NCBI RefSeq assembly: GCF_017348915.1
Contig: NZ_CP071383.1
Location: forward strand, 2,976,001 to 3,040,000
DNA from: Leclercia pneumoniae
Lineage (GTDB): Bacteria; Pseudomonadota; Gammaproteobacteria; Enterobacterales; Enterobacteriaceae
Direction of reading: 5' to 3'
DNA length: 64,000 nucleotides
This document shows, one piece after another, positions 11,618 to 23,236 of this stretch (the stretch's first letter is position 1; each line of letters begins with the position of its first letter). The notes under the pieces are model-generated. The model was not told the origin of the DNA. It saw only the letters and a program-made list of their open reading frames with translations, and ran no database searches. Position numbers and translations under genes: made by a program.

Positions 11618-12117
11618 TATTTATACTGCTCCAGCAGGTCAGGAATCGCTTCCGGCGTCAGATGGCTGTGAGTGTCCTCATCAATCATCATGGTCGGCCC
11701 CTTGTCGCAGTTACCCAGGCAACAGGTTGGCAGCAGGGTAAAGCGACCATCAAAGGTCGTCTGACCCGGCTTGATATTGAGTTTCTTCTCAATGGCGGCC
11801 TGAATGCCCTGATAGCCCGTGATGTGACAAACAACGCTGTCACAGTAGCGGATCACATGGCGGCCTACCGGCTGACGGAAGATCTGGCTGTAGAACGTGG
11901 CTACGCCTTCAACGTCACTTGCCGGAATACCCAGCACTTTTGCAATCTCATAGATCGCCCCATCCGGCACCCAGCCACGCTGTTTCTGTACGATTTTCAG
12001 CGCTTCAATGGACGCCGCACGCGGGTCTTCGTAGTGGTGCATCTCGTGCTCAATGGCGGCACGCTCTGCTTCACTCAGCTCAAAAGCCTCGGTCTGTGGT
12101 TGTTGATTCTCGTGCAT
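11617..12117 (-). CDS. nuoE: NADH-quinone oxidoreductase subunit E
   Basis: NuoE is the thioredoxin-fold subunit that holds the [2Fe-2S] cluster N1a beside NuoF. The 166-residue product has C92 and C97 (CDSVVC) and C133 and C137 (CCLGNC) as ligands. It lies two bases after nuoCD and overlaps nuoF by one base (TAATG), so translation is probably coupled. Confidence 0.98.
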   Translation of the reverse strand: MHENQQPQTEAFELSEAERAAIEHEMHHYEDPRAASIEALKIVQKQRGWVPDGAIYEIAKVLGIPASDVEGVATFYSQIFRQPVGRHVIRYCDSVVCHITGYQGIQAAIEKKLNIKPGQTTFDGRFTLLPTCCLGNCDKGPTMMIDEDTHSHLTPEAIPDLLEQYK

Positions 12118-12119
12118 AA

Positions 12120-13910
12120 TTAGCGGTCCACATCTGACATAACAAAATCGATACTACCCAGATAAACAATCAGGTCGGAGACCAGACTGCCGCGAATGGC
12201 GGCCGGGATCTGTTGCAGGTGCGCAAAGCTTGGCGTACGCACGCGGGTACGGTAGCTCATGGTGCTGCCGTCGCTGGTCAGGTAGTAACTGTTGATACCC
12301 TTGGTCGCTTCAATCATCTGGAAGGATTCTTGCGCCGGCATGACCGGACCCCAGGAAACCTGCAGGAAGTGGGTGATCAGGGTTTCGATATGTTGCAGCG
12401 TGCGCTCTTTCGGCGGCGGCGTGGTCAGCGGGTGATCCGCTTTAAACGGCCCTTCCGGCATGTTGTTGAGGCACTGCTCAAGGATGCGCAGACTCTGACG
12501 CAGCTCTTCCACTTTCAGCATCACGCGGGTGTAGCAGTCGGAAACACCACCGCCAACCGGGATTTCAAAGTCGAAGTTCTCGTAGCCAGAGTATGGACGG
12601 GCTTTACGCACGTCGAAATCGATACCGGTAGCGCGCAGACCTGCACCTGTTGTGCCCCACTCCAGCGCTTCTTTCGCGCCATAGGCAGCAACGCCCTGGG
12701 AGCGGCCTTTCAGAATGGAGTTGCGCAGCGCAGCTTTCTCGTAGGAGGCGAGACGTTTCGGCATCCAGTCGAGGAACTCACGCAGCAGACGGTCCCAGCC
12801 GCGCGGCAGGTCGTGTGCGACGCCGCCAATACGGAACCAGGCCGGGTGCATACGGAAACCGGTGATTGCTTCCACCAGATCGTAAATTTTCTGACGGTCG
12901 GTAAAGGCGAAGAAGACCGGGGTCATCGCACCGACGTCCTGAATGAACGTGGAGATGTACAGCAGGTGGCTGTTGATACGGAACAGTTCAGACAGCATAA
13001 CGCGGATTACGTTAACGCGATCCGGCGTGGTGATCCCTGCCAGTTTCTCAACGGCCAGCACGTATGGCATTTCGTTAACGCAGCCGCCCAGATACTCAAT
13101 ACGGTCGGTATACGGAATATAGCTGTGCCAGGACTGACGCTCGCCCATCTTCTCAGCACCACGGTGGTGGTAACCGATGTCAGGAACACAGTCGACAATC
13201 TCTTCGCCATCAAGCTGAAGAATAATACGGAAGGCACCGTGCGCAGACGGGTGGTTTGGACCGAGGTTGAGGAACATGAAGTCCTCGTTATCGGTACCGC
13301 GCTTCATGCCCCAGTCTTCCGGCTTGAAGGTCAGCGCTTCCATCTCCAGATCCTGCTTGGCTTTGGTCAGCTCAAACGGGTCGAATTCGGTCGCACGTGC
13401 CGGATAGTCTTTACGCAGCGGGTGGCCGGTCCAGGTCTGCGGCATCATGATGCGCGTCAGATTCGGGTGGCCATCGAAAGTCATACCAAACATTTCCCAG
13501 GTTTCACGCTCATACCAGTTCGCGTTCGGGAAAATTTTGGTGATCGTCGGCAGATGCATGTCGTTTTCAGACAAGGCCACCTTGAGCATGATATCCGTGT
13601 TGCGGTCTATTGAGATCAGGTGGTAGAAAACGGAAAAATCCGCCGCGGGTAACCCGTGGCGGTGCGTACGCAAACGTTCATCCATGCCGTGTAAGTCAAA
13701 CAGCATGACGTAAGGTTTTGGCAATTTCTTAAGGAAATCGACAACTTCCAGTAATTGCTCACGCTTCACCCAAACAACGGGTACCCCGGTGCGGGTGGCC
13801 TGAACAGTAAAGGCATCCGGCCCAAAACGGTTGCGCAGTTCGCCAATGACCGGGTCATCCAGGTGATCCCGTGTTTGCCATGCGGCGTCTTGCGCGGTTA
13901 AGTCGGTCAT
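12120..13910 (-). CDS. nuoC: NADH-quinone oxidoreductase fused subunit C/D
   Basis: This is the enterobacterial fusion of the 30-kDa (NuoC, about residues 1-190) and 49-kDa (NuoD) subunits. The NuoD part forms the quinone-site face near cluster N2 and is related to NiFe-hydrogenase large subunits. Visible motifs are [18 protein letters not shown] and HPLRKDYP in the C part, then [12 protein letters not shown] and [11 protein letters not shown] in the D part. The product has 596 residues from the ATG at 13910, which has GGTGA five bases upstream. An ATG four codons earlier (13922) is the alternative. A 102-base gap separates it from nuoB. Confidence 0.96.
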   Translation of the reverse strand: MTDLTAQDAAWQTRDHLDDPVIGELRNRFGPDAFTVQATRTGVPVVWVKREQLLEVVDFLKKLPKPYVMLFDLHGMDERLRTHRHGLPAADFSVFYHLISIDRNTDIMLKVALSENDMHLPTITKIFPNANWYERETWEMFGMTFDGHPNLTRIMMPQTWTGHPLRKDYPARATEFDPFELTKAKQDLEMEALTFKPEDWGMKRGTDNEDFMFLNLGPNHPSAHGAFRIILQLDGEEIVDCVPDIGYHHRGAEKMGERQSWHSYIPYTDRIEYLGGCVNEMPYVLAVEKLAGITTPDRVNVIRVMLSELFRINSHLLYISTFIQDVGAMTPVFFAFTDRQKIYDLVEAITGFRMHPAWFRIGGVAHDLPRGWDRLLREFLDWMPKRLASYEKAALRNSILKGRSQGVAAYGAKEALEWGTTGAGLRATGIDFDVRKARPYSGYENFDFEIPVGGGVSDCYTRVMLKVEELRQSLRILEQCLNNMPEGPFKADHPLTTPPPKERTLQHIETLITHFLQVSWGPVMPAQESFQMIEATKGINSYYLTSDGSTMSYRTRVRTPSFAHLQQIPAAIRGSLVSDLIVYLGSIDFVMSDVDR

Positions 13911-14012
13911 ATTGTTCACCATTGCAAATGGTCCGTGGTGACTGCCAGGCGGGGCTTCGCGCTATTTGAATAGTGATGTACGAAGCTTTTCTCCACCGCC
14001 CGCAGGCGCAAA

Positions 14013-14687
14013 TTAAATTTCGTCAGGCGTACGCAGGTTGGTCACTGCAATACGTTCGCCGCGTTTACGCTCGCGCTCAGACTGCATGTTCGCGCGATAG
14101 ACACCCTGGTCGCCTACCACCCAGGAGAGCGGACGGCGTTCTTTGCCAATCGACTCCTGCAGCAGCATCAGCGCCTGCATGTAAGCTTCCGGGCGCGGCG
14201 GGCAACCTGGGATGTACACATCAACCGGGATGAACTTATCTACGCCCTGGACAACGGAGTAAATGTCGTACATTCCGCCTGAGTTTGCACAAGCGCCCAT
14301 GGAAATAACCCATTTTGGCTCGAGCATCTGGTCGTACAGACGCTGAATGACCGGCGCCATTTTGGTAAAGCAGGTACCGGCCACCACCATCAGGTCAGCC
14401 TGACGCGGAGAGGCACGCAGTACTTCTGCACCAAAACGCGCAACGTCATGCACCGCAGTGAATGACGTCACCATTTCAACGTAGCAGCAAGAAAGACCAA
14501 AGTTATACGGCCAGATGGAGTTCTTACGACCCCAGTTGACCATATCGTGCATGGCATTTTCGAGTTTGCCCATGTACACGCTTTTATTGACTTCTTGCTC
14601 CAGGGGGTCGGTTACGATCTCCTGTTTTTGCAGGGGGTAACGGTCATTCTCACCGTTAGGATCTATGCGGGTGAGCGTATAATCCAT
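14013..14687 (-). CDS. nuoB: NADH-quinone oxidoreductase subunit B
   Basis: NuoB holds the terminal [4Fe-4S] cluster N2, which reduces the quinone. Its tandem cysteines C67 and C68 (GLSCCYVEM), with C133 (GACANSGG) and C162 (GCPPRPEA), are the cluster ligands. The protein has 224 residues, four more than E. coli NuoB as I recall it. The extra residues lie at about 43-47 ([12 protein letters not shown] instead of KLNDMVNW), in the N-terminal segment before the cluster fold. It follows nuoA by 15 bases. Confidence 0.97.
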   Translation of the reverse strand: MDYTLTRIDPNGENDRYPLQKQEIVTDPLEQEVNKSVYMGKLENAMHDMVNWGRKNSIWPYNFGLSCCYVEMVTSFTAVHDVARFGAEVLRASPRQADLMVVAGTCFTKMAPVIQRLYDQMLEPKWVISMGACANSGGMYDIYSVVQGVDKFIPVDVYIPGCPPRPEAYMQALMLLQESIGKERRPLSWVVGDQGVYRANMQSERERKRGERIAVTNLRTPDEI

Positions 14688-14702
14688 CTTATTGCCTCGC
14701 TG

Positions 14703-15143
14703 TTACTGCTGACGATTAGAGATACTGTTTTCCGGGTTGATACGTTCACGACGTGAACGTGCAGGTGTCCAGTCCAGCGCGCCAATACGCACCAGATAAA
14801 CCAGACCGGCCAGTAACACTAAAATGAAAATTGCGGCCTCGACAAAGCCCACCCAACCACTTTCACGAATGGAGGTAGACCATGCGAAAAGATAGAGCGC
14901 TTCAACGTCGAAGATGACGAAGAACATGGCTACCAGATAGAACTTGGCAGACAGGCGTAAGCGAGCAGTACCTACAGAATCAATACCTGATTCAAAAGGT
15001 GTGTTTTTGTGCCTTGCGCGGGCGCGACCGCCCAGGAACCAGCCGCCGACTAACATCAGGCAGCACAGGCCAATGGCTACAATAAGAAAGATTGCGAATG
15101 CCCAGTGATGAGCGATGACTTCTGTGGATGTTGACATACTCAT
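14703..15143 (-). CDS. nuoA: NADH-quinone oxidoreductase subunit A
   Basis: NuoA (ND3-like) is the first gene of the complex I operon and a small membrane subunit near the quinone cavity. The product has 146 residues and three predicted helices, with the conserved [27 protein letters not shown] loop between helices 1 and 2. Two ATG codons compete (15143 and 15137). The first is used here because it gives the E. coli-like MSMSTSTE start, although its ribosome binding site (GAGTAA) is weak. Confidence 0.96.
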   Translation of the reverse strand: MSMSTSTEVIAHHWAFAIFLIVAIGLCCLMLVGGWFLGGRARARHKNTPFESGIDSVGTARLRLSAKFYLVAMFFVIFDVEALYLFAWSTSIRESGWVGFVEAAIFILVLLAGLVYLVRIGALDWTPARSRRERINPENSISNRQQ

Positions 15144-15774
15144 TGCTTACTCATCAAAAGTGATACCGACGACACTGCTCTTGCTGGCAGATGGGCATCA
15201 CATCGATTCATGGGGAGGAACAAATAACCTTACACCAACTGTCAGAAATGAGACATAGACAGCAAAATGATGTGGTTTTTTACTCCTTGCTATAACCTTT
15301 TGTCAACTTTAACAAAGGTTTCTTCACATTAAATTACATCGAACGATTCTCGTTAACATTTAATGCCCTTTAACCCTGGCGGGAACATGACATTTGGTCA
15401 ACTGCATACTGTTGAATCGTGTCCGTTTTGATGTAAAAAAAAGATTACCCTCCTATTTTGACAGGATTTGTCGCTGATTCCTCCCCCCAAAGAGGAGTAT
15501 TTTCTTGATCTGAGACACGCTTTTGTTAATTCAATCAAAAAAACGGCAACATCTTCGCTGTTTTTTTAACATGCAAATTGACAACCATAAGCTGTAAGAA
15601 TGGGAGTAACGAATACAGCGCGTAATCCATATAATGTTGATAAGCAATAAAATTAACTTTACTTAACAAAAACTTTTCAAATCGAATTACAAAAAAAGAA
15701 CCAATGCGCGCGAAAGTGGCGTCAGTGGCTCTTTTTTAACACTTACATTTTGTTACGAGGAAATTGCCGAACTT
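15144..15774. promoter_or_regulatory. Intergenic region holding the nuo promoter(s)
   Basis: These 631 bases between nuoA and the lrhA stop hold no convincing gene. The stretch is AT-rich with runs of A and T, unlike the GC-rich genes around it. Its position and the minus direction of nuoA imply that the nuo promoters and their regulatory sites lie here. In E. coli the operon responds to ArcA, NarL, Fnr and IHF. I could not place those sites reliably by eye. The lrhA terminator occupies the right end. Confidence 0.6.
15691..15738 (-). terminator. Terminator behind lrhA
   Basis: On the minus strand, AAAAAAGAGCCAcTGaCGC pairs with GCGcgCAtTGGtTCTTTTTT around a short loop. This gives a long, slightly bulged stem ending in a run of seven T. 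It starts about 36 bases after the lrhA stop. The A run on the other side could let it work in both directions. Confidence 0.65.
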
Positions 15775-16713
15775 TTATTCAAAATCTCCTTCGATGACGA
15801 GAGAGTCATCCCCTCCTTCCGGGGTAACATTATTGTACTGCCATGGATTCTGATAATTTTCCATTGCCGAGAAGATGGTTTGCGCTAACTCGTTCTGACG
15901 AGTCGCGTTATGACACAGCAAATATTCCGTATCGGGCAGCATCGGCAGCCCGTCTGATTTGCCTAATACTCGTAAATCCGGGCTCATCATCTCAACCGGG
16001 CGCGCGGTGACGCCCAGTCCGGCTTTCACCGCCGCACGGACGGCTGGCAGGGTTGTCGCTACGTAGGCGAGACGCCAGGGAATATTGGCGGCATTTAATG
16101 TGGCCAGAACCATGTCGCGGAACGGGCTGGGGTCATCCATCAGTACCAGCGGGATGGGCTCGCCGCGCTGCAGTTGATACTCGGCTGCACAATACCAGTG
16201 AGTAGGTGACGTACGGAGCGTCAGGCAACTGAAATGCTCCATTCGTTGGGTTGTGACAACCAGGTCTACTTCCTGCTCCTTCAGCATCTCCATCATAAAC
16301 GCATTGCGTTTAACCCTGACGTCCAACGCAATCTTCGGATAAACCGAGCTAATACGATTAAGCAGGAAAGGCAAAATAGTATCAGCCGACTCATCAGACG
16401 CCCCTACGGTTAAGACACCCTGTAGGTTACTAAACATTAGCGACGTGCAGGCTTCATCGTTGAAGCGAAGTATTTTTCTGGCATAGCCCAGCAGCTGAAT
16501 ACCATGTTCAGTCAGGAGTTTATTGCGGCCTTGGCGGGCAAAAAGCTCTTTTCCGACCAGTTGTTCCAGTCGTTGCATTTGTTGGCTAACAGCCGATTGG
16601 GTACGGCAGACTGCCGCAGCCGCAGCTGCAAATGTATTCAGATCGGCGACTGCAACAAAAGTTCTCAGCAGATCGAGATCGAGGTTCAGTATCGGACGAT
16701 TTGCATTCATCAT
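15775..16713 (-). CDS. lrhA: LysR-type regulator LrhA
   Basis: LrhA is a LysR-family repressor of flhDC, and hence of motility and chemotaxis, and of type 1 fimbriae in E. coli; it is related to HexA/PecT of plant pathogens. The product has 312 residues, the E. coli length. The N-terminal winged helix-turn-helix spans about residues 12-70 ([36 protein letters not shown]). The rest is the LysR effector-binding domain, starting near residue 95. The C-terminal tail and residues 155-165 differ most from E. coli. It is monocistronic, with a long AT-rich upstream region that suits its known autoregulation. Confidence 0.95.
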   Translation of the reverse strand: MMNANRPILNLDLDLLRTFVAVADLNTFAAAAAAVCRTQSAVSQQMQRLEQLVGKELFARQGRNKLLTEHGIQLLGYARKILRFNDEACTSLMFSNLQGVLTVGASDESADTILPFLLNRISSVYPKIALDVRVKRNAFMMEMLKEQEVDLVVTTQRMEHFSCLTLRTSPTHWYCAAEYQLQRGEPIPLVLMDDPSPFRDMVLATLNAANIPWRLAYVATTLPAVRAAVKAGLGVTARPVEMMSPDLRVLGKSDGLPMLPDTEYLLCHNATRQNELAQTIFSAMENYQNPWQYNNVTPEGGDDSLVIEGDFE

Positions 16714-17661
16714 ATCTTTTCACTTACAGGTGGCTCATGCGGAGCTGCCTCGGGTAGAAGCTGTGTGCGTAAAAGTAAAACAGGTCCTTCTGAACAAGAA
16801 TCCTTGTAATCCCGACCGGCAGACTGCCAGACAGAAAGTTGAAGTCCAGGTATATCCGTCGTCAAACACAACGTATCTGACGATATTTTTATTGGCTTTA
16901 CGTTCAGTAAATATAAATTTTTACCGGATTAGGTAATGCACGAAAGGCAGTGGCGCTTCAGGCTCAACTTTATCGTAGTCAAGCTAAAGCAGCAATGGGC
17001 GTCGCGTCGCTTCGCTTCTCCGGGTAAAGATAAATCTATTAATAACAATATGCTATTAATGGAGGCATAACTAAGATTTACAACAAGCCGCAATCGCGTA
17101 CTGCAGGCCTGTTGCATCATCTTAACCTAAATCCATTTTATTTATAAGTCTTATTGCATCCCGGATGATTTAACCCTGTTGATAAGAGTCTAAATTATTT
17201 TTATTAATATTAACGAAAGTTACGATTTCACCCTTATTTTGAAATACACAATAATTTAAAAAAAGATTGTTCATTAATTATACTTAACATTATATTCACA
17301 TGATCAACGTTTATATAAAGCGGGATTTGAATCGTGATAATCGCAATTAATTCAGCATTTACGAAAAATTGCCAGGGGAAACCTCTGTATATCGGTCTGC
17401 GAAGCCAATGCCGATTGATCCGTTAGCGTAAAATCCAGTAAAAGATGTCACTTGCAAAACTTTACACCAGATTATAACAAACCCGTGGCAGGTCTTATTC
17501 GTCGTAACGCAAATAGTAGATTAAAATTTTAATGATAGTTTTTCTTAATTAGCAAAATCTTCTTCTGCTCATGCTTTAAAAAAGGCCTTTCAAGGAGTAC
17601 ATTGTTTCGTGCTGACTTCCACGGCAGGGAGTGGCAATAACAGTTAAAAGGTCAAAGGTTC
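16714..17661. promoter_or_regulatory. Long AT-rich intergenic region between lrhA and alaA
   Basis: These 948 bases separate two divergent genes, and I see no supportable gene. The part from about 16850 to 17600 is markedly AT-rich with many TTAA/AATT words, the kind of DNA bound by H-NS-type proteins. The lrhA promoter should lie near its left end and the alaA promoter near its right end. AAAGGTC and AAAGG just before 17662 form the alaA ribosome binding site. The size resembles the E. coli lrhA-alaA gap from memory. Confidence 0.55.
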
Positions 17662-18876
17662 ATGTCCCCTATCGAAAAATCCAGTAAATTAGACAACGTC
17701 TGTTATGACATCCGCGGGCCCGTTCTTAAAGAGGCCAAACGCCTCGAAGAAGAAGGCAATAAAGTTCTCAAACTCAATATCGGTAACCCGGCGCCATTTG
17801 GTTTCGATGCCCCGGATGAAATACTGGTTGATGTGATCCGAAACCTGCCTACCGCACAGGGCTACTGTGATTCGAAAGGGCTTTACTCCGCCCGTAAAGC
17901 CATTATGCAGCACTACCAGGCTCGCGGGATGCGCGATGTTACGGTAGAAGATATCTATATTGGCAACGGCGTATCAGAGCTGATCGTGCAGGCCATGCAG
18001 GCGCTGCTCAACAGCGGTGACGAAATGCTGGTGCCCGCTCCGGATTACCCACTCTGGACCGCCGCTGTCTCGCTTTCCAGTGGTAAAGCGGTGCATTACC
18101 TCTGTGATGAGTCATCCGACTGGTTCCCTGATCTGGACGATATCCGCGCTAAAATTACCCCTCGCACCCGCGGTATTGTGATCATCAACCCGAACAACCC
18201 AACGGGTGCGGTCTATTCAAAAGAGCTGTTGATGGAGATCGTTGAGATCGCCCGTCAGCATAACCTGATCATCTTCGCCGACGAAATTTACGACAAGATC
18301 CTTTACGACGAAGCGCAACACCACTCTATCGCCGCGATGGCTCCGGATCTGCTGACCGTCACGTTCAACGGCCTGTCTAAGACCTACCGCGTCGCCGGTT
18401 TCCGTCAGGGCTGGATGGTTCTGAACGGCCCGAAAAAGCACGCCAAAGGCTATATCGAAGGGCTGGAAATGTTGGCCTCTATGCGCCTGTGCGCCAACGT
18501 ACCAGCCCAGCACGCTATTCAGACGGCGCTGGGTGGTTATCAGAGCATTAGCGAATTTATCGTGCCAGGCGGTCGCCTGTATGAGCAACGTAATCGCGCA
18601 TGGGAGCTGATTAATGACATTCCGGGCGTCTCCTGCGTGAAGCCAAAAGGCGCGCTCTATATGTTCCCGAAAATCGACATCAAACGCTTTAACATCTTTG
18701 ACGATCAAAAAATGGTGCTCGACTTCCTGCTGCAAGAAAAAGTGCTGCTGGTCCAGGGAACGGCGTTCAACTGGCCATGGCCGGATCATGTGCGCATTGT
18801 TACCCTGCCGCGTGAGGATGAACTTGAGATGGCGGTCAGTCGTTTTGGTCGATTCCTCTCTGGGTATCATCAGTAA
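17662..18876 (+). CDS. alaA: Glutamate-pyruvate aminotransferase AlaA
   Basis: AlaA is a PLP-dependent class I/II aminotransferase that makes L-alanine from pyruvate and glutamate. The product has 404 residues, one less than E. coli AlaA, because the C-terminus ends GYHQ. Fold-type I marks are [23 protein letters not shown] and the [13 protein letters not shown] stretch near residue 240 with the Schiff-base lysine. It lies divergent from lrhA across a long gap and is followed by a small hairpin before yfbR. Confidence 0.97.
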   Translation: MSPIEKSSKLDNVCYDIRGPVLKEAKRLEEEGNKVLKLNIGNPAPFGFDAPDEILVDVIRNLPTAQGYCDSKGLYSARKAIMQHYQARGMRDVTVEDIYIGNGVSELIVQAMQALLNSGDEMLVPAPDYPLWTAAVSLSSGKAVHYLCDESSDWFPDLDDIRAKITPRTRGIVIINPNNPTGAVYSKELLMEIVEIARQHNLIIFADEIYDKILYDEAQHHSIAAMAPDLLTVTFNGLSKTYRVAGFRQGWMVLNGPKKHAKGYIEGLEMLASMRLCANVPAQHAIQTALGGYQSISEFIVPGGRLYEQRNRAWELINDIPGVSCVKPKGALYMFPKIDIKRFNIFDDQKMVLDFLLQEKVLLVQGTAFNWPWPDHVRIVTLPREDELEMAVSRFGRFLSGYHQ

Positions 18877-18882
18877 ACCTTC

Positions 18883-18903
18883 CGGGCTGCCAATGGCAGC
18901 CCG
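18883..18903 (+). terminator. Hairpin after alaA
   Basis: CGGGCTGCC and GGCAGCCCG pair perfectly around AAT, seven bases after the alaA stop. Only ATTTG follows, so it is a weak terminator or a 3' stabilising hairpin. Confidence 0.5.
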
Positions 18904-18968
18904 ATTTGCATCTGCCCGCCCCTCCCCTCACAATGAAGTCTGTCGCCGTGTTAGACAAAAGGTACCCT

Positions 18969-19568
18969 ATGAGTGAGAGTCATTTCTTTGCCCACCTTTC
19001 CCGCCTGAAACTGATTAACCGCTGGCCGCTGATGCGCAACGTGCGGACCGAGAACGTCTCAGAGCATAGTCTGCAGGTCGCCATGGTTGCCCATGCGCTG
19101 GCCGCCATTAAAAACCGCAAATTCAACGGACAGGTGAACGCAGAGCGAATCGCGCTGCTGGCGATGTATCATGATGCTTCTGAAGTGCTGACAGGGGATC
19201 TGCCCACGCCGGTGAAGTATTTCAATTCGCAGATTGCTCAGGAGTACAAAGCGATTGAAAAAATAGCTCAGCAGAAACTGGTCGACATGGTGCCTGAAGA
19301 GCTGCGCGATATTTTTGCCCCCCTGATCGACGAACACCAATACAGCGAGGAAGAGAAGTCTCTGGTTAAGCAGGCAGATGCGCTCTGTGCTTATCTGAAA
19401 TGCCTTGAGGAGCTCTCGGCCGGCAATCATGAATTCTTGCTGGCGAAAACGCGCCTGGAAAAGACGCTGGAAGCCCGTCGCAGTGACGAAATGGATTACT
19501 TTATGCAGGTATTTGTCCCGAGCTTCCATCTGTCGCTGGATGAGATTAGCCAGGATTCCCCACTGTAA
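18969..19568 (+). CDS. yfbR: 5'-deoxynucleotidase YfbR
   Basis: YfbR is an HD-domain phosphohydrolase that removes the 5'-phosphate from deoxynucleoside monophosphates (dAMP, dUMP and others) in nucleotide salvage. From the ATG at 18969, which has AAAAGG upstream, the product has 199 residues as in E. coli. The metal ligands H33, H68 and D69 (EHSLQV, YHDASEV) are visible, with a later aspartate in KQADALCAY near 137. It faces yfbS convergently. Confidence 0.96.
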   Translation: MSESHFFAHLSRLKLINRWPLMRNVRTENVSEHSLQVAMVAHALAAIKNRKFNGQVNAERIALLAMYHDASEVLTGDLPTPVKYFNSQIAQEYKAIEKIAQQKLVDMVPEELRDIFAPLIDEHQYSEEEKSLVKQADALCAYLKCLEELSAGNHEFLLAKTRLEKTLEARRSDEMDYFMQVFVPSFHLSLDEISQDSPL

Positions 19569-19577
19569 TATCCGGGC

Positions 19578-19599
19578 CGGGTGGCGCTACCGCCACCCG
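19578..19599. terminator. Convergent hairpin between yfbR and yfbS
   Basis: CGGGTGGCG and CGCCACCCG pair perfectly around CTAC between two convergent stops. T runs are poor on both sides (ATTT on the plus strand). It probably limits read-through from yfbR. Confidence 0.5.
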
Positions 19600-19613
19600 A
19601 ATTTCGCGCGGTA

Positions 19614-21446
19614 TTAAAATGGAAACAGCACCGGGATCAAAATGACGCACACCACCATAACCAGCACGGTAAAAGGCACGCCCAATTTTACGAAATCGCT
19701 AAACCGGTAGTTCCCGGGCCCCAGTACCAGCGTGTTAACCGGAGAAGAGACCGGGGTCATAAAGGCGGCTGAAGCGGCCATCGCCACCATCATTGCAAAC
19801 GGGTAAGGCGAGACCCCCATCGATTTCGCCATCGCCAGCACAATGGGCGCCATCAGCACAGCCGTGGCGGTATTGGAGATAAACAGACCAATGGTGGCGC
19901 ACATTACAAACAGGCAGATTAGCATCATGTAAGGCCCATATCCGCCGCCGAGTTCCATCAATCCTTTAACCACCAAATCTACCCCGCCCGTTTTTTGCAG
20001 CGCCAGCGCAAACGGCATCATCCCGACGATGAGTATTATGCTCGGCCAGTGGATTGCCTTATAGGCGCTTTGTGCATCAATACAGCGGAATTTCCCCATC
20101 AGCAGGCAGGCGATAATCGCCGCAATCGGGTTAGGGATCTCATCCGTTAACATCAGCGCGACCATCAGCACCAGACAGAAAATAGCATGTGGCGCCTGGC
20201 TGTGAGCCGGTGAGGCATCACTCACCTCAACGGGCAGGTTCATGACCACAAAGTCGCGTCCGCGCTGGCCGAGTTGAGTGATGAGTTTCCAGTTCCCCAC
20301 CACCAGAAAAATGTCCCCCAGCTGTAAGGGTTCATCCACCACGGCGCCATCCATTGCCACGCCGTCACGCTTCAATCCCACTACATTGAGCCCATAGCGC
20401 GTACGAAAACCGATCTCGCGCGTGGTCTTGCCCAGCAGCTCCGATTCGGGAATCAGCGAAAATTCGGCCATCCCCACGTCCAGCGCCTGATCGGAGAAAT
20501 ACTCTCCCCGCAGCACCATCGGCTCCAGCAGCTGCTCGCTGCAAAATTCACGCAGATCGACATCGGCAGAGGACATGTCGATAAGTAATACGTCACGGGC
20601 GCGGAATTCAGATACACCGTAAACATTCACGATCACCCGCCGAAAACGGCGCCAGCGCTCTACCCCAATCACGTTCGCGCCGTAGCGTTCACGCAGTTTA
20701 AGATCGTCCAGACGTTGACCAATCAGGGGGGAACCGGGGCGGATAGCCAGACGACGGGCCCGCCCGGTCAGGCGATACTCTTTGATCAAATCGCGAAATG
20801 TGCGGCGCTTCCAGCCGTCCCGGGATTTATCCTGCGTTTCGCTCTTCAGGACAAAGCGCGTCAGCAGCATGTAGACAATACCCAGCACCAGAATCACCAA
20901 CCCCAGCGGCGTGACGCTAAAAAAGCTAAATCCCTGCAGCCCTTCGCGCAAAAGTTCGCTGTTAACCACCAGGTTGGGTGGCGTTGCTACCAGCGTCATC
21001 ATGCCGCTGATAAGCCCGGCGAAGCTGAGCGGCATCATCAGGCGTGATGGCGGGATCTGCATCCTCATGCTGACGCTTAACACCACCGGGATAAAGATGG
21101 CCACTACGCCGGTGGAGCTCATAAAGGCTCCCAGTCCGGCCACGGTCAGCATCAGCAGGATAAGCATTTTGGTTTCGCTGCTGCCTGCGGCGTTCACCAG
21201 CCAGGAGCCCATACTGGTGGCGACGCCGGTGCGAACCAGCCCATCACCAATAATAAAGAGTGCGGCAATCAAAATAACGTTCGGATCGCTAAAGCCCGAT
21301 AACGCTTCGGGGAGCGTGAGGGTGCCGCTTAGCACGAACGCCACTATCACCAGTAATGCCACGGCATCCATGCGCACTTTACCGGTAGCAAAGAGAATGA
21401 TGGCGAAGACCAGCAGGCTCAATACCCAGATTAATTCACCGTTCAC
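19614..21446 (-). CDS. yfbS: SLC13-family transporter YfbS with two TrkA-C domains
   Basis: YfbS is an inner-membrane permease of the SLC13/DASS family with an unproven substrate. The 610-residue product equals E. coli YfbS. Hydrophobic blocks of the transporter fold fill residues 1-190 and about 400-610. Between them, at about 210-390, lie two RCK_C/TrkA-C domains ([26 protein letters not shown] and [26 protein letters not shown]), cytoplasmic ligand-sensing modules. [13 protein letters not shown] and [13 protein letters not shown] are the paired Ser-Asn/Thr motifs of the family. It lies downstream of yfbT on the same strand but behind a terminator. Confidence 0.92.
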   Translation of the reverse strand: MNGELIWVLSLLVFAIILFATGKVRMDAVALLVIVAFVLSGTLTLPEALSGFSDPNVILIAALFIIGDGLVRTGVATSMGSWLVNAAGSSETKMLILLMLTVAGLGAFMSSTGVVAIFIPVVLSVSMRMQIPPSRLMMPLSFAGLISGMMTLVATPPNLVVNSELLREGLQGFSFFSVTPLGLVILVLGIVYMLLTRFVLKSETQDKSRDGWKRRTFRDLIKEYRLTGRARRLAIRPGSPLIGQRLDDLKLRERYGANVIGVERWRRFRRVIVNVYGVSEFRARDVLLIDMSSADVDLREFCSEQLLEPMVLRGEYFSDQALDVGMAEFSLIPESELLGKTTREIGFRTRYGLNVVGLKRDGVAMDGAVVDEPLQLGDIFLVVGNWKLITQLGQRGRDFVVMNLPVEVSDASPAHSQAPHAIFCLVLMVALMLTDEIPNPIAAIIACLLMGKFRCIDAQSAYKAIHWPSIILIVGMMPFALALQKTGGVDLVVKGLMELGGGYGPYMMLICLFVMCATIGLFISNTATAVLMAPIVLAMAKSMGVSPYPFAMMVAMAASAAFMTPVSSPVNTLVLGPGNYRFSDFVKLGVPFTVLVMVVCVILIPVLFPF

Positions 21447-21484
21447 AACAGGTCCTTGTCAGAAAAGAGTGACAGCATACTGCC

Positions 21485-21511
21485 ATAAAAAAGCCCCACA
21501 GTTGTGGGGCT
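21485..21511 (-). terminator. Rho-independent terminator of yfbT
   Basis: AGCCCCAC and GTGGGGCT pair around AGTT, and six T follow on the minus strand. It lies 11 bases after the yfbT stop and separates yfbUT from yfbS. Confidence 0.85.
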
Positions 21512-21522
21512 AAATCATGGGA

Positions 21523-22182
21523 TTACATTTTCTGCGTCACGGTTACCGTTCCGTCGGCCGTTTTGCTGACCTCAATGGCTGCCAGTGAAGTCAGCACAAA
21601 ACCGGCTTCATTCAGGCGCGGCGCCGTGGCAGGTACATTCACGGCGATGACATGACACCCCGCCGCCAGCCCGGCAAGGACGCCGGCAGCGGCATCTTCC
21701 ACCACCACGCACTGTTCTGGTGCCAGCCCTAGCAGCTCGGCGCCCAGCAAAAAGGCGTCGGGCTCCGGCTTGCCCCGAGCGACACGCTCGGCGGTGACAA
21801 AGACTTCAGGCGTTGGCAAACCCGCCGCTTTATGGCGGGCGTGCGCCACCGGAACCGAGCCGGAGGTGACGATAGCCCACGGGATTTGTGATTCATTCAG
21901 ATGACGAAGCAGCGCATGCGCGCCTGGTAGCGCGACGATGCCGTCGGTATCCTTCGCCTCTAGCTGCTCCAGCCAGCGAAACTCGACCTGAATTTCTTCT
22001 TCAGTGCTGCCCGCCATAAAGTGACGTAAAGAGGTAATGGCCTGTTTGCCATGGATGAAATGGAGGACTTCATCATGGCTAATACCGTGCCTGTCGGCCC
22101 AGCGGCACCATGAGCGCTCAACCACCGGTAAGGAATCTACCAGCGTACCGTCCAGATCAAACAGAAAACCTTTACACTGCAC
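21523..22182 (-). CDS. hxpA: HAD-family sugar phosphatase YfbT
   Basis: This is a haloacid dehalogenase-type phosphatase of the beta-phosphoglucomutase subfamily. The E. coli protein dephosphorylates several sugar phosphates. The 219-residue product shows motif I FDLDGTLVDS (residues 8-17), motif II VTSGS, and motif III/IV KPEPDAFLLGAELLG with VVVEDAAAGV. The C-terminal 15 residues differ from E. coli. It lies 11 bases after yfbU and is probably co-transcribed with it. The older name is yfbT. Confidence 0.92.
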   Translation of the reverse strand: MQCKGFLFDLDGTLVDSLPVVERSWCRWADRHGISHDEVLHFIHGKQAITSLRHFMAGSTEEEIQVEFRWLEQLEAKDTDGIVALPGAHALLRHLNESQIPWAIVTSGSVPVAHARHKAAGLPTPEVFVTAERVARGKPEPDAFLLGAELLGLAPEQCVVVEDAAAGVLAGLAAGCHVIAVNVPATAPRLNEAGFVLTSLAAIEVSKTADGTVTVTQKM

Positions 22183-22193
22183 ATCGACCTCCG

Positions 22194-22715
<522 letters not shown>

Positions 22716-22717
22716 CT

Positions 22718-22756
22718 AAAAAAAAGACACGGTAACTAAGGGTTACTGTGCCTTCT
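22718..22756 (-). terminator. Terminator of yfbV
   Basis: On the minus strand AAGGCACAGTAAC pairs with GTTACCGTGTCT across a short loop and is followed by eight T. It lies between yfbV and yfbU and makes yfbV a separate unit, although some read-through to yfbU is possible. Confidence 0.85.
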
Positions 22757-22780
22757 TTTAATGATCGTTTCGATGATCAA

Positions 22781-23236
22781 TCACAAATCATCCAGGAATG
22801 TTTTATCAAGTTGTTTAAATGCTTTCTTTAGCGTGTCGGCCAGCGCCTGATAATCGGGCTTGCCCTCGACCGGGGCCAGGGCCTGTCCCGCCTCCTGCAA
22901 CTTGCCGCGTACTTCATAGAACCACTGCAGCACGGACGGGGGGAGCGGCGTGACGGAGCGTTTACCTAACCACCAGAGCCCCTGCATCGGCAGGCTAAGC
23001 GCAAACAGCGCGGTAGCGACGGCCGGTCCAAGCTGGCCGCCAAGCGCTATCTGCCAGCAGAGGGTGAAAATGGCAATCGGGGGCATCAGACGAATGGCGT
23101 GACGGGTGGCGCGAATCACACGGTTCTCGATAAAGACAGGCGCAAGGCGTTTTTCCAGCGGCCACGTCTTCGAATAGTGCTGTCCCCGGCGAAACAGACT
23201 AAAAAAGTTCACTGAGGGGGTTTCGGGTGTCGACAT
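22781..23236 (-). CDS. yfbV: UPF0208 membrane protein YfbV
   Basis: YfbV is a small inner-membrane protein with two adjacent hydrophobic segments at about residues 45-90 ([18 protein letters not shown] and [23 protein letters not shown]). In E. coli it has been connected with chromosome macrodomain organisation. The product has 151 residues and matches E. coli along its length. It is divergent from ackA and shares that promoter region. Confidence 0.93.
   Translation of the reverse strand: MSTPETPSVNFFSLFRRGQHYSKTWPLEKRLAPVFIENRVIRATRHAIRLMPPIAIFTLCWQIALGGQLGPAVATALFALSLPMQGLWWLGKRSVTPLPPSVLQWFYEVRGKLQEAGQALAPVEGKPDYQALADTLKKAFKQLDKTFLDDL

Noticed and set aside
12213..13613. A 466-codon plus-strand frame opposite nuoC
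   Set aside because: It is antisense to NuoCD, has no recognisable domain, and no suitable ribosome binding site was seen.
15538..15570. AAAACGGC...GCTGTTTT imperfect hairpin in the nuo-lrhA gap
   Set aside because: The stem is short with a mismatch and lies in an A/T-run background where such pairing is common.
16929..17120. A 63-codon minus-strand frame in the lrhA-alaA gap
   Set aside because: Cys/Leu/Ser-rich product without homology that I recognise; the AT-rich gap gives such frames by chance.
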